The notes beneath the pieces were generated by a model. The model saw only the letters and a list, made by a program, of their open reading frames with translations. It did not search any database and was not told the origin of the DNA. This document shows positions 18,583-27,861 of a stretch of 64,000 bases of DNA, piece after piece; positions within the stretch are counted from its first letter, which is position 1; every line of letters starts with the position of its first letter. This DNA comes from an uncultured Methanobrevibacter sp. (GTDB lineage Archaea > Methanobacteriota > Methanobacteria > Methanobacteriales > Methanobacteriaceae). Made by a program: the position numbers and the translations under genes. Where the stretch lies: contig NZ_CAKVFS010000009.1 of NCBI RefSeq assembly GCF_934746965.1, positions 16,835 to 80,834 on the forward strand, read 5' to 3'.

Positions 18583-19494
18583 TCATATTAATTCTCTTTT
18601 CTTTTTTTCAAATTCTTCAGGAGTTATAATTCCTTTTTCTAATAAATCATGCCATTTTAATAATTCTTCAGCAGCATTAATATTTTGATATGGTGAATTA
18701 TTTTCATTTCTTTTGGAATTGAAGTTTAACCATGCATTATTAAGTAGATTATAGCAATGTTCTGAAATTAATTCTAAAATAATTTTGTTAAATCCTGTTG
18801 TTGTGATACAAAGATTACTGTTCATTTGAAGAAGTCCAGCATTGTTGAAGTCAATAGCACTAATATTAGCATAAGGAATAATTTTATCTCCTAAATCTGT
18901 TTTTAAAAATTGACCTCTTTTTTTAATAATTAATTTATCTTTTTCAACAAAGCAAAAACCATCAACACGTTCAATATTGTCTCCTGTTAATATTCCTCTT
19001 CTTCTTTCATTCAGTACACATGAAAAATCATAGCCTTCTACATTTAATCTTATTTCTTTTTGTTGTTGTTTTATTTCTTTTTGTTGTTGTTTTTTTAGTT
19101 TTTCTTGTTCTTCTATTTTTTTATCAGTTTCTTTTTGTTTTAAGTATTCTACAATTAATTCTTCTGTGATTAAATTTTTTTGTATGGATAAATTTTTATT
19201 TTCCATAAATTGACTAAAGTCACCACTGTCAAGAAAACCCAATCCATGTTCTTTTAAGATTTTAAGATTGTCTGTGTAATATAAGTTTTGTTCATTTTCG
19301 ATTATTTCTTTTTGTTTTAAGTATTCTTCAAATAATTCTGAAGTAATTATATCTTTGCGAAAGGACATATTTTTAGATTTCATGAATTTAATAACATATC
19401 CCTGATCTTTAAATGTTATTCCTTTATTTTTTAAAAAAGCAACATTATCATTATATACATTATTTTTTCCAGATAATTTATCTATTAATCCCAT
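18583..19494 (-). CDS. SHOCT-domain protein with duplicated N-terminal segments, downstream of cas6
   Basis: The 303-residue protein has two related N-terminal segments of about 60 residues (DNVAFLKNKGITFKDQG..ELFEEYLKQKE and DNLKILKEHGLGFLDSG..ELIVEYLKQKE). A Gln/Lys-rich coiled coil follows (about 125-150), then a PH-like (YokE-type) domain (about 155-260), and the C-terminal SHOCT motif LLKWHDLLEKGIITPEEFEKKK. SHOCT is a short oligomerisation helix pair found with membrane or phage-linked proteins. It starts 20 bp after the cas6 stop on the same strand, so cotranscription with cas6 is likely. Function unknown. Confidence 0.8.
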   Translation of the reverse strand: MGLIDKLSGKNNVYNDNVAFLKNKGITFKDQGYVIKFMKSKNMSFRKDIITSELFEEYLKQKEIIENEQNLYYTDNLKILKEHGLGFLDSGDFSQFMENKNLSIQKNLITEELIVEYLKQKETDKKIEEQEKLKKQQQKEIKQQQKEIRLNVEGYDFSCVLNERRRGILTGDNIERVDGFCFVEKDKLIIKKRGQFLKTDLGDKIIPYANISAIDFNNAGLLQMNSNLCITTTGFNKIILELISEHCYNLLNNAWLNFNSKRNENNSPYQNINAAEELLKWHDLLEKGIITPEEFEKKKRELI

Positions 19495-19514
19495 TCAAAA
19501 TCACTTTATAAGTT

Positions 19515-20243
19515 TTATTTTAGTAATTTAATCATTCCAAATCCCATTGAATTTTTTTCACCAATTCCAACATCATATGCAAATTTAATTAAATCCATAT
19601 CTCCGTCTAAAATAAGATCCATCATGTAAGCCCTATGGTGTGTTGTAAATGCACCTTTATTAATTGAAATTCTTTTTCTTTTTACAAAATTCATTTCAGA
19701 ATAGATATCTATTTTTTTATCAGTTTCTGTTAAATTATTAAATTTAAGATATTTTTTTATTAAATTTTTTTGCAATGAGTTAAAAAATCTATCTGATGGA
19801 GCAAGATCCCAGATTTTAAGTTCGCCATCTATTTCTTTTTTAGTTCTAACAATTATTGGAGATAAAGTTTTAAATTCACTTTTTGATGAAAAATCAGGTG
19901 TTTTTAAAGCTTCAATTTTTTGAATTTTTAATATCTGATTTTGAAAATTTATTTCTAAATCCTCGAGAAATCCATCAACAAGACTTTTAATTAAAAAATC
20001 ATTAGGTGAAGATATGTAAAAACTAATAATTCCATCTTTAACTATTATTCCATCTTTAACAATTTTTCTCTTAGGAATATGTATTTGTGAAAATGTAAAA
20101 AATTTAAATGATTTTGAAGAGTGTAATTCATCAGCAAAATCTAAATCAGCTATTTTATTATAGATTATAGATGATAATATGTGATTGTAATTAAATGGAA
20201 CTTTAAAGTTATTTTTTCCTTTTAAGATAATTTTGAGTCTCAT
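19515..20243 (-). CDS. cas6: CRISPR-associated endoribonuclease Cas6
   Basis: The 242-residue protein has Cas6 features: an N-terminal RAMP fold (MRLKIILKGKNNFKVPFNY.HILSSIIY), a central LSPIIVRTK strand typical of the family, and the C-terminal glycine-rich loop GIGEKNSMGFGMIKLL. Cas6 cuts the array transcript within each repeat, leaving the 8-nt handle. It is divergent from the other cas genes and sits in front of the SHOCT gene. No ribosome binding site is evident. A histidine in HHRAYM or one of the N-terminal histidines is a candidate catalytic residue. Confidence 0.9.
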   Translation of the reverse strand: MRLKIILKGKNNFKVPFNYNHILSSIIYNKIADLDFADELHSSKSFKFFTFSQIHIPKRKIVKDGIIVKDGIISFYISSPNDFLIKSLVDGFLEDLEINFQNQILKIQKIEALKTPDFSSKSEFKTLSPIIVRTKKEIDGELKIWDLAPSDRFFNSLQKNLIKKYLKFNNLTETDKKIDIYSEMNFVKRKRISINKGAFTTHHRAYMMDLILDGDMDLIKFAYDVGIGEKNSMGFGMIKLLK

Positions 20244-20583
20244 TAATATTTTGTTTATTGGCTGTGATTAAAATAATTTTTGTTTAAATTCAAAATCAAT
20301 TTTGAATAATATTTATAGAATTCTTTTTCTCAGGTGTATTTGTTTAAACTTAAACCATTACATTTATATGTATCTAGTTTTAATATATATTTAATAACAA
20401 TCTATTATCTTTAATTCAACATGTTATGTGAAATTTTTTTTAATAATACTATCATTGGGTTAATTTTAAATAGTTTGTTTTATATAATTTATGATTGTAC
20501 AATCAGTACAATTTGTGTTTGAAAAATGATGGTATTTTTAAAATCAGTCTATTTTAGGATAATCGGATTAAAAAGGAGGAAAT
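20244..20583. promoter_or_regulatory. divergent promoter region of cas6 and the cas operon
   Basis: This 340-bp gap separates cas6 from cas8b1. Several TATA-like stretches are present (around 20360, 20385 and 20478-20490). AAAAAGGAGG at 20571-20580 is a strong ribosome binding site for the operon. The stretch also contains the inverted repeat annotated at 20494-20512. No open frame is credible. Confidence 0.6.
20494..20512. promoter_or_regulatory. perfect inverted repeat at the cas operon promoter
   Basis: ATTGTAC-AATCA-GTACAAT forms 7-bp perfect arms around 5 bp. It lies just downstream of TTTTATATAATTT (20478-20490), where transcription would be expected to begin, and about 72 bp before the cas8b1 ATG. 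Geometry suits a dimeric repressor covering the start site. The regulator is not identified. Confidence 0.55.
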
Positions 20584-21942
20584 ATGTCTATAAATTTAAA
20601 TTTAAAAATAACTGGGAATCCTTTTATTGATGCAGGTATTTTTGCATTAAGTGTTAAGTTAAATAAGCCAATAGAGGATATTACTATTGGCGATATAGAA
20701 AATGAGGCAAAATTTATTTCTAAACTGTATCTTAAGGATGGTTGGAATAAAAATATGTATAGTATTTTTCCAAATTCTCCTTTAGTTAATAATGCTATTA
20801 AAGGGGATCGTTCGGAAAAATATTTCAATGAATTAAAAAGTGAGATTGAATGTATTCAAGATATTCAAGACAATGGTTCTTGTATGGGATGTGGTAGAAG
20901 AAATGCTGAATATGTCTTTGGAAAAAGTATAATTCCATTAACTGGTTCTAAATCTTTGAAAAATTATTTTTCATTTGCTAATGAAGGAGCAGATTACTGT
21001 TCATTATGTGCTATTTTAGTTCAATTTTCTCCATTGCTAATGTATACTTGCGGGGGTAAATTTATTTTATTAAATTCTGATTCTGAGTTAGTAATGAAAC
21101 TTTGGGCTAAAGAAACTATTCAAAATGTTAATACTCAAGTATCGTTAAATAATTATGCTGGGTGTTGTAATGATGGTATTACACGACCAGTTAATGCAAT
21201 TTTTGAGATTATTACAAAAGTAATAGATTCATCTGATTTGTGGGATGATGAAAATCCTTCTTTAAACTTTTATTATTTCACAAATTATAATCAAGGTCCT
21301 GAATTAGAGATTTATACTTTACCAATTGATGTTTTTAATTTTTTAGTAGATATTCCGTCAGAAGATAAGTATAACTGGAAATTTATTCTTAAAAAAGGAT
21401 ATCAATATGTTAAGTGGGATAAAGAGGAAACTTTTGACAAAGATAAAAAAAATTATTATTACAAAAATAAACCAAATAATGTTTATAATAATTTATTGAT
21501 GAATAGATCTATTTTAAAATATTTTTACAACTTTAAACATAAAAAAACATATTGTTCATGGAAATTAGTCAATGCATACATGAGAGAGGTCAGAAAAATG
21601 GATGAAAAAAGAATTGAAGCAATAAAAACTGTTGGGGATAAATTATCAGATTATATTAAAATTAATGATAGTAAAAAAACATTATCTAGTTTGGAGAATG
21701 CATCTTCATATAATAATTTTAGAAATGTTTTAAGGAAAATTCTTAAAAATAAGATTAAAAATGATGATGATTTATTATTTACTTTTGATGATTATGTGAT
21801 TAATTTGTTCCCTGAGGGTAATTTAACTTGGAAAGAAACCCAAGATTTATTACTTTTCAGAATATATGAAAATCTACATAATTGGATGGTTGAAAATGAT
21901 TTTGTTGAAGAAATTTCAGAAGAAGAATTATTGGAGGAATAA
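20584..21942 (+). CDS. cas8b1: type I-B Cascade large subunit Cas8b1/Cst1
   Basis: The 452-residue protein has the Cst1 pattern. The N-terminus reads LKITGNPFIDAGIFAL and SKLYLKDGWNKN, and zinc-finger pairs CMGCGRRNAEY and DYCSLC follow at about residues 100 and 140. Cst1 is the large subunit of type I-B (Tneap) Cascade and is expected to recognise the PAM and recruit Cas3. It is the first gene of the operon, with the strongest ribosome binding site, and ends 3 bp before cas7. Length is normal for the family. Confidence 0.87.
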   Translation: MSINLNLKITGNPFIDAGIFALSVKLNKPIEDITIGDIENEAKFISKLYLKDGWNKNMYSIFPNSPLVNNAIKGDRSEKYFNELKSEIECIQDIQDNGSCMGCGRRNAEYVFGKSIIPLTGSKSLKNYFSFANEGADYCSLCAILVQFSPLLMYTCGGKFILLNSDSELVMKLWAKETIQNVNTQVSLNNYAGCCNDGITRPVNAIFEIITKVIDSSDLWDDENPSLNFYYFTNYNQGPELEIYTLPIDVFNFLVDIPSEDKYNWKFILKKGYQYVKWDKEETFDKDKKNYYYKNKPNNVYNNLLMNRSILKYFYNFKHKKTYCSWKLVNAYMREVRKMDEKRIEAIKTVGDKLSDYIKINDSKKTLSSLENASSYNNFRNVLRKILKNKIKNDDDLLFTFDDYVINLFPEGNLTWKETQDLLLFRIYENLHNWMVENDFVEEISEEELLEE

Positions 21943-21945
21943 AAA

Positions 21946-22932
21946 ATGCCAAATAATATTGTGGGATTAATGTTAATTGATGCACCTCATTCTGCACTTA
22001 ATAATGCAGGATCTGATGCTGGAGATAGAACAGATAATATTGTTAGAGTTAAAACTATTAGGAAAGGAATGACTAGATATCCTTATGTTTCTGGTCAGGC
22101 TTTAAGATATTGGTGGAGAGAAACTTTGGAAAATAAATTTAGGTGGGAAATGTCTCCAATTAGTCGTGAGAAAAAAATTGCATTTACTAGTGCAAATCCT
22201 ATTGATTATCCGGATGATGATGTTTTTGGATATATGAGAGCTATGTCTAAAAAAGAAGGGGGTACTGTTACAAGAATTTCTCCTTTAAAAAATTCTCCTT
22301 TGATAGCAGTAATTGGTCAAAATCCTACTGAAGATTTTGGTGTTATGTCTCGTCATGAAGGTGATCCTGTACCTTATGAACATGAGTTTTATTCAAATAT
22401 TTTAAAAGGTATTTTTTCAATTGATTTAGGATGTCTTGGAGTATTCTCTGAAAGTGAAAAAACTGGATATAAGAATATGTCTAATGATTTATTGAAATTA
22501 GCTGAAGAAAAAGGATTAGAACATGAAAATAATGCATGGATAATGGATAAAAGCATTAGAATTAAACGTGCTCAAGATGTTATTAATGCATTACCTTATT
22601 TGTCTGGAGGTGCTAAATCCACATCACATTTGACTGATGTAACTCCAAAAATAATAGTTCTTGCAGCTATTGATGGGGGTAATCATATTTTCATGAATAT
22701 TGTTCGTGAAGAAAAAGGAGAACTTATATTTGATTTAAATGCATTAGATGAAGTAATTTCTGATTATTCAGATATTATTAAATCAGATATTTTCATTGGT
22801 ATGAGAACTGGATTTTTAAAAGATACTCAAGATGAAATAATTGAATATGCTGGAGAAAAAGAGAATATTCATGTTGGAACTATTAAAGAAATAACAGATA
22901 AATTTTCTGATGAAATTCCTAAGTTGATTTAA
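21946..22932 (+). CDS. cas7: Cascade backbone subunit Cas7 (Cst2/DevR family)
   Basis: The 328-residue protein begins with the DevR/Cst2-type RAMP strand NIVGLMLIDAPHSALNNAG and RTDNIVRVKTIRKG, followed by YPYVSGQALRYWWRETL. Cas7 subunits line the crRNA and form the helical backbone of Cascade. FIGMRTGFLKDTQDE near the C-terminus also matches the family. It abuts cas5 with no gap (TAA then ATG), a sign of translational coupling. Confidence 0.92.
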   Translation: MPNNIVGLMLIDAPHSALNNAGSDAGDRTDNIVRVKTIRKGMTRYPYVSGQALRYWWRETLENKFRWEMSPISREKKIAFTSANPIDYPDDDVFGYMRAMSKKEGGTVTRISPLKNSPLIAVIGQNPTEDFGVMSRHEGDPVPYEHEFYSNILKGIFSIDLGCLGVFSESEKTGYKNMSNDLLKLAEEKGLEHENNAWIMDKSIRIKRAQDVINALPYLSGGAKSTSHLTDVTPKIIVLAAIDGGNHIFMNIVREEKGELIFDLNALDEVISDYSDIIKSDIFIGMRTGFLKDTQDEIIEYAGEKENIHVGTIKEITDKFSDEIPKLI

Positions 22933-23553
22933 ATGAAATATTTAAGGATTTTAATTGAGGGGTGGACTGCTTCATTTAGATATCCGGCATTTATAAGTGG
23001 ATTTCAACCAACTTTGCCAGTTCCTCCTTTAAGTACAATTTATGGTTTATTATCTGCAGCTAAAGGGGAGTTAGTTACTCCTGATGAAACAAACGTTGGT
23101 TTTGTCTTTAGTTATGAATCTAAGGCAGTAGATTTAGAAACAATCTATGAATTAAAAGGATTAAAAGGAAATAAATCTAATGTAGTTAAAAGGGAATTCT
23201 TATTTAATCCGAGGTTATATTTGTATCTTGATAATTTGGAATTTAAAAAATATTTTAAAAACCCAACATATCCAATTTTACTTGGAAGATCTTCAGATTT
23301 AGCTATTATTAGTGAAATTAAAGAAGTTGAAATGGAAATAAAAAATGATGTTAAATTAGGTAAAACGATATTGCCTTTTGGTATTGATGAGGCATTTGGA
23401 ATTATTCAAGCATTACCTACTTACTTTTCAGATTCAATTCCTAGAAAAGCATTAGGTACTAAACCATTTTTATTAATGGATAAATTTTTTGATTATTCTG
23501 GTGAGTGCTGTTTTGATTCTGAGTTAAATTGGGGAGTTTGGATTCATAGATAA
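22933..23553 (+). CDS. cas5: Cascade subunit Cas5 (Cas5t type)
   Basis: The 206-residue protein opens MKYLRILIEGWTASFRYPAF and has the LPVPPLSTIYGLLSAAKG motif of Cas5. ILLGRSSDLAIISEI and the short C-terminus agree. In the complex Cas5 caps the 5' handle of the crRNA and contacts the large subunit. The cas8b1-cas7-cas5 order is the usual Tneap I-B set. Confidence 0.92.
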   Translation: MKYLRILIEGWTASFRYPAFISGFQPTLPVPPLSTIYGLLSAAKGELVTPDETNVGFVFSYESKAVDLETIYELKGLKGNKSNVVKREFLFNPRLYLYLDNLEFKKYFKNPTYPILLGRSSDLAIISEIKEVEMEIKNDVKLGKTILPFGIDEAFGIIQALPTYFSDSIPRKALGTKPFLLMDKFFDYSGECCFDSELNWGVWIHR

Positions 23554-23561
23554 GTGATACT

Positions 23562-25760
23562 ATGGTTATTTTAGCTAAACCTGATGAAACATTATTGGAG
23601 CATACTGAAAACACTTTAAAAGTTTTTAAAAGTATTAAAGAGTATTATTCTGATGTTCCTGATATTTGTGGTGTTCCTGATTTTTGGGAACATCTATTTT
23701 ATATTTTATTTTTCCATGATTTTGGTAAAGCAGCTGTAGGGTTTCAAAATTCATTAAAATCAAATAATTTTTGGGGTTATAGGCATGAAATATTATCTGC
23801 ATGTTTTATCAGCTCTTTAAATGACATTTTCTCAGAATTCACTATTAATGCAATTGGATTAACAATAATAACTCATCATAAAGATGTTAAAAAGTTAAGA
23901 AAAGATTATCCAATAAAAGGAACTGAAGGCAAACGTCTTTTTAATGAGAAATTATTGGAATTAAAACCTAATTTTGAAGAATTATTGTCTTATTTTGATT
24001 TTGTCCCAGATTTAAGTCAAAAATATTTAGGTTATAAATTAAAAATCCCCAGTAAAATATCATTTGATGATTTAAAAAGTGTTTATAATCAAACAGTATC
24101 TAATTATTTTAAAGAATTTAAATTAAGCAATTATAGTGAATTACATGGAGTTTATGGTTATTTTTTAAAAGGATTTATGAATGCTTGTGATTATTTAGCT
24201 TCCGGATCAAAATATGAAATACTTCCAGCAGTGAAAAATGGTGATTTGTATAATTTTGGTTCATTAAGGAAAACACAAGTAATTGCTTCTAAAACAAAAG
24301 GAAGTAGTTTTTTAATAGCTCCAACAGGTAGTGGTAAAACAGAAGCTTCTTTTTTATGGGCTGATAATAATCAAAATGATAGTTATTCTAAAAGAATTTT
24401 TTATGTTTTACCGTTTACAGCAAGTATAAATGCAATGTATACAAGATTAATTAAAGATTTGGGAACTAATGAGTTAGTAGGTCTTTCTCATGGAAAAGCA
24501 TCTTATTTTATTTATCAATCTGTTCTGAAAGAGGATTATGAAGAATCTAAATTACAAGCTAAAAATATTCAGAATTTAACAAAGAAAATATATAGGCCTT
24601 ATAAAATTTTAACACCTTTTCAATTTATTAAATACTTTTTTGGAGTTAAAGGTTTTGAAATGGGATTGTCTGAATTAGCAAATAGTTTGTTAATTCTAGA
24701 TGAAATTCATGCATATGATGCTAGAGTAACTTGTTTGTTATTGGAATCTCTTAAAGTTTTGAAGAATAAATTTAATGTTAATATTTTTATAATGTCTGCT
24801 ACTTTACCATCTTTTCTAAAAGATATCTTTGCACAGGAATTAGGTATTTCTAATATTATATCTTTAGATTCTGATGAATTAGATTCATTTACTCGTCATA
24901 AAGTTAATATAATTGATAATTCTATTGAAAATTATTTTGAAAACATTTTGGATGATATTAATTCTGGTAAAAAAGTTTTGATTGTGTGTAATACTGTGGA
25001 TAAATCTCAAAATATTTTTGAATGGTTTAAGGAGAATGGTGTAGATAATGCAGCATTGTTACATAGTAGATTCATACTAAAAGATAGAGAAAAAATAGAA
25101 AAGAATTTAGATAATTTGGATTTGTTAGTAGGTACTCAAGCTATTGAAGTTTCTTTAGATATTGATTATGATGTTTTATATTCTGAACCTGCACCTTTAG
25201 ATGCATTAATTCAAAGATTTGGTAGGGTTAATCGTAGAGGATGGAGAAATAATATTATTAAAGATGTTAATATTTTCAAAATAGGTTCTGATAATGATAA
25301 GTATATCTATAATCAGGAGTTGGTTGCTAAAACATTGGATGTTTTAAGTAATTTTGATATTTTAAAAGAAAGTAAAATTCAAGATATTATTGATTATGTG
25401 TATAGTGGAGGATATAATTCTCAGGATCAAGAAATATTTAATACAGTAAAAGATTCCTTTAAAGGAATGTTAAATGATATTGTACCTTTTATAAATTTCA
25501 ATAATGATTCTAATTTTTATAATCTTTTTGATTCTTATGATGTTGTTCCTCAGAAGTTTAGGGAAAAATATATGGAAAAAATAAGTAATAATCAATATTA
25601 TGAAGCTATGAGTTATTGTTTGTCAATTAGTAAAGGGCAATTTTTCAAACTTAAAGCTGAAAATAATGTTGAGTTTAGTAAGGACACATATTTTATTGAT
25701 GTTATGTATGATTCAGAGATTGGATTGAAGTTGTCTGAAGAAGAATCTACTATTTTATAA
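23562..25760 (+). CDS. cas3: Cas3 HD-nuclease/helicase
   Basis: The 732-residue fusion starts with an HD nuclease domain: H14, H52-D53 (FFHDFGKAAVGF), YRHEI and ITHHK. A DExH helicase follows with Walker A APTGSGKTEAS (about residue 253), LILDEIHAYDAR (about 380), MSATLPSF and QRFGRVNRRG. Cas3 is recruited by target-bound Cascade and degrades the displaced DNA strand. All catalytic motifs seen are intact, so interference is probably functional. It begins 8 bp after cas5. Confidence 0.95.
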   Translation: MVILAKPDETLLEHTENTLKVFKSIKEYYSDVPDICGVPDFWEHLFYILFFHDFGKAAVGFQNSLKSNNFWGYRHEILSACFISSLNDIFSEFTINAIGLTIITHHKDVKKLRKDYPIKGTEGKRLFNEKLLELKPNFEELLSYFDFVPDLSQKYLGYKLKIPSKISFDDLKSVYNQTVSNYFKEFKLSNYSELHGVYGYFLKGFMNACDYLASGSKYEILPAVKNGDLYNFGSLRKTQVIASKTKGSSFLIAPTGSGKTEASFLWADNNQNDSYSKRIFYVLPFTASINAMYTRLIKDLGTNELVGLSHGKASYFIYQSVLKEDYEESKLQAKNIQNLTKKIYRPYKILTPFQFIKYFFGVKGFEMGLSELANSLLILDEIHAYDARVTCLLLESLKVLKNKFNVNIFIMSATLPSFLKDIFAQELGISNIISLDSDELDSFTRHKVNIIDNSIENYFENILDDINSGKKVLIVCNTVDKSQNIFEWFKENGVDNAALLHSRFILKDREKIEKNLDNLDLLVGTQAIEVSLDIDYDVLYSEPAPLDALIQRFGRVNRRGWRNNIIKDVNIFKIGSDNDKYIYNQELVAKTLDVLSNFDILKESKIQDIIDYVYSGGYNSQDQEIFNTVKDSFKGMLNDIVPFINFNNDSNFYNLFDSYDVVPQKFREKYMEKISNNQYYEAMSYCLSISKGQFFKLKAENNVEFSKDTYFIDVMYDSEIGLKLSEEESTIL

Positions 25761-25770
25761 GTGAGATTTT

Positions 25771-26268
25771 ATGATTTCTAGGATTAATGGAACTCAAATT
25801 AATTATTATTTTATATGTAAAACTAAGTTATGGTTATTTTCTCATAATATTCAGTTGGAAGATGGGCATGAGAATGTTAAGTTAGGCAAGCATTTACATG
25901 AAACTACATTTAAACGAGAAAAAGAGTTTCTTATTGATAATTTAATTAATGTTGATTTCATTAAAATAACTGATTCTGTTGAAATTCATGAGGTAAAGAA
26001 ATCTCAGAAAATGAATTTAGCTCATGAATATCAACTTTTGTATTATATGTTTTATTTAAAAAATGAGAAGGATATTGAAAATGTTGTAGGATTTTTAGAT
26101 TATCCTAATATTCGTAAAAAGGAAAAAATAACTTTAACCAATCAAAAAGAAAATGAATTATTTGAAATAATTGATAATATTGAATGTATAATTAGTAATT
26201 CGATGCCTAAACCTAAAAAGAAAAGAATTTGTAATAAATGTGCTTATTTTGAGTTTTGTTTTTCATAG
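25771..26268 (+). CDS. cas4: CRISPR-associated exonuclease Cas4
   Basis: The 165-residue protein has the Cas4 layout: C16 near the N-terminus (YFICKTKLWLF), the H/K nuclease elements GKHLHETTF and HEVKKSQKM, and CNKCAYFEFC at the end. The cysteines bind an Fe-S cluster. Cas4 trims prespacers and enforces PAM choice with Cas1-Cas2. Placed between cas3 and cas1, as in most I-B loci. Confidence 0.93.
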   Translation: MISRINGTQINYYFICKTKLWLFSHNIQLEDGHENVKLGKHLHETTFKREKEFLIDNLINVDFIKITDSVEIHEVKKSQKMNLAHEYQLLYYMFYLKNEKDIENVVGFLDYPNIRKKEKITLTNQKENELFEIIDNIECIISNSMPKPKKKRICNKCAYFEFCFS

Positions 26269-26280
26269 TAGTGTGTTCAT

Positions 26281-27249
26281 ATGTCAAAAAAGAATTATTA
26301 TATATTATCTGAAGGTATTCTTAAACGAAAAGAAAATACTATCTATTTTGTCAATGAAAAAGGTAAAAAACCAATTCCCATTAATAAAATGTATGCAATT
26401 TATGCTTATGGTCAGATAACTTTTTCATCACAAGTAATGAATCTTTTATCTAAAAATGGGATTCCTATTCATTTTTTTAATTATTATGGATTTTATTCGG
26501 GATCTTATTATCCTCGTGAAACATTGTTATCTGGTGATTTGCTAGTAAAACAAGCAGATTATTATTTAAATATTCGAAAAAGATTAGAATTAGCTAAATT
26601 ATTTGTTGAAGGTGCAGCGAATAATATTTTAAAAGTATTATCTTATTACAAAATTGAAAGTAATATTGAAGAAACATTACTGGAATTGAATTCTACAAAT
26701 AAAATAACTGAAATAATGAATGTTGAAGGTAGAATTCGTTCAGAATATTATTCTAAATTTGATGAAATACTTCCAGAAGATTTTAAAATGAATGGTAGGT
26801 CAAGGCAACCTCCTAAAAATATGATAAATTCACTTATTAGTTTTGGAAATTCTATGATGTATTCAACTGTTCTAACAGAATTATATAATACTCAGTTAAA
26901 TCCAACAATATCTTATCTTCATGAACCCTCTGAAAGAAGATTTTCATTATCTTTGGATCTCAGTGAAATATTCAAACCAATTTTTGTTGATCGACTCATT
27001 TTTTACATGGTTAATAAAAAAATGCTCTCTAAAAAAGATTTCAATGAAGATTTAAATTGTTGTCTTTTAAATGATAAAGGAAGAAATAAATTCATAAAAG
27101 AATACAATAAACGTCTCGAAAAAACAATTAAACATAAAAAATTAAAGAAAAATGTTTCTTATCAAAGATTAATTAGATTAGAAGCCTATAAACTTAAAAA
27201 ACATATTTTAGGAATTGAAAAATATGATCCTTTTGTAAGTGGATGGTAA
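26281..27249 (+). CDS. cas1: CRISPR integrase Cas1
   Basis: The 322-residue protein has YYILSEGILKRKENTIYF at the start, the catalytic Glu in NVEGRIRSEYY, the His in SYLHEPSERRFSLSLDLSE and the metal-binding Asp in the following block (FVDRLIF). Together with Cas2 it integrates new spacers at the leader end. The sequence is intact. The cas2 start lies 5 bp beyond its stop. Confidence 0.96.
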   Translation: MSKKNYYILSEGILKRKENTIYFVNEKGKKPIPINKMYAIYAYGQITFSSQVMNLLSKNGIPIHFFNYYGFYSGSYYPRETLLSGDLLVKQADYYLNIRKRLELAKLFVEGAANNILKVLSYYKIESNIEETLLELNSTNKITEIMNVEGRIRSEYYSKFDEILPEDFKMNGRSRQPPKNMINSLISFGNSMMYSTVLTELYNTQLNPTISYLHEPSERRFSLSLDLSEIFKPIFVDRLIFYMVNKKMLSKKDFNEDLNCCLLNDKGRNKFIKEYNKRLEKTIKHKKLKKNVSYQRLIRLEAYKLKKHILGIEKYDPFVSGW

Positions 27250-27254
27250 TAATC

Positions 27255-27518
27255 ATGTATGTAATTATAGTTTATGATATTAAAGTTGATAGAGTTAATA
27301 AAGTTAAATCATTTTTAAGACAATATCTATTTTGGATTCAAAATTCTGTTTTTGAAGGAGAAGTTAGTGAAAGCGAATTTAAGATTATCCATGAAGGCTT
27401 AATGAATATAATTGATGAAGAATTTGATTCAATCATAATATATAAATTACGGATGGCTGAAGTCATGAACCGTGAAGTGTTAGGTATTGAAAAAGCACCC
27501 ATCTGTGAAATATTATGA
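27255..27518 (+). CDS. cas2: CRISPR-associated protein Cas2
   Basis: ATG 27255 gives an 87-residue protein beginning MYVIIVYDIKVDRVNKV, the normal Cas2 start; an earlier in-frame ATG at 27243 overlaps the cas1 stop and is unlikely. Other family features are FLRQYLFWIQNSVFEGE and IIIYKLR. Cas2 bridges two Cas1 dimers in the spacer-integration complex. It is the last gene before the leader and array. Confidence 0.95.
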   Translation: MYVIIVYDIKVDRVNKVKSFLRQYLFWIQNSVFEGEVSESEFKIIHEGLMNIIDEEFDSIIIYKLRMAEVMNREVLGIEKAPICEIL

Positions 27519-27861
27519 TTTTTCCAGTTTCAATACTTTTATTAACTTTATATTGATTTAAACAGATTTTAACTAATTTATTTATCTATTTTTTTTCAAC
27601 TTTGATTACTTTTTAGTTATTGAATTAATTCGTTTTTTATTTCATTTTTTAAATTTTATTTATTTAAAAGGCATTATTCTTTTTCAATTTGTTTATTTTT
27701 TTTATTTTAAAATAAATTGAGGTTTATTATTTATTTTCAATGATTTAAAATTAATTGTTGAATCATATAAATAACTAACATTTTTCAACATCAACAATTT
27801 TAAGTAGTTAAATAAATAAATTATAGACTGTATATGGCATTTTTGAGAAAAAATTTGCCCT
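27519..27861 (+). promoter_or_regulatory. CRISPR leader
   Basis: This 343-bp AT-rich stretch lies between cas2 and the first repeat and has no credible gene. It should hold the array promoter and the Cas1-Cas2 docking signals. TATA-like sequence occurs near 27770 and 27810-27835. Just before the first repeat, GGCA and TGCC can pair across an A/T-rich interval. Repeats are identical at this end and decayed at the far end, which fixes this as the leader side. Confidence 0.8.
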
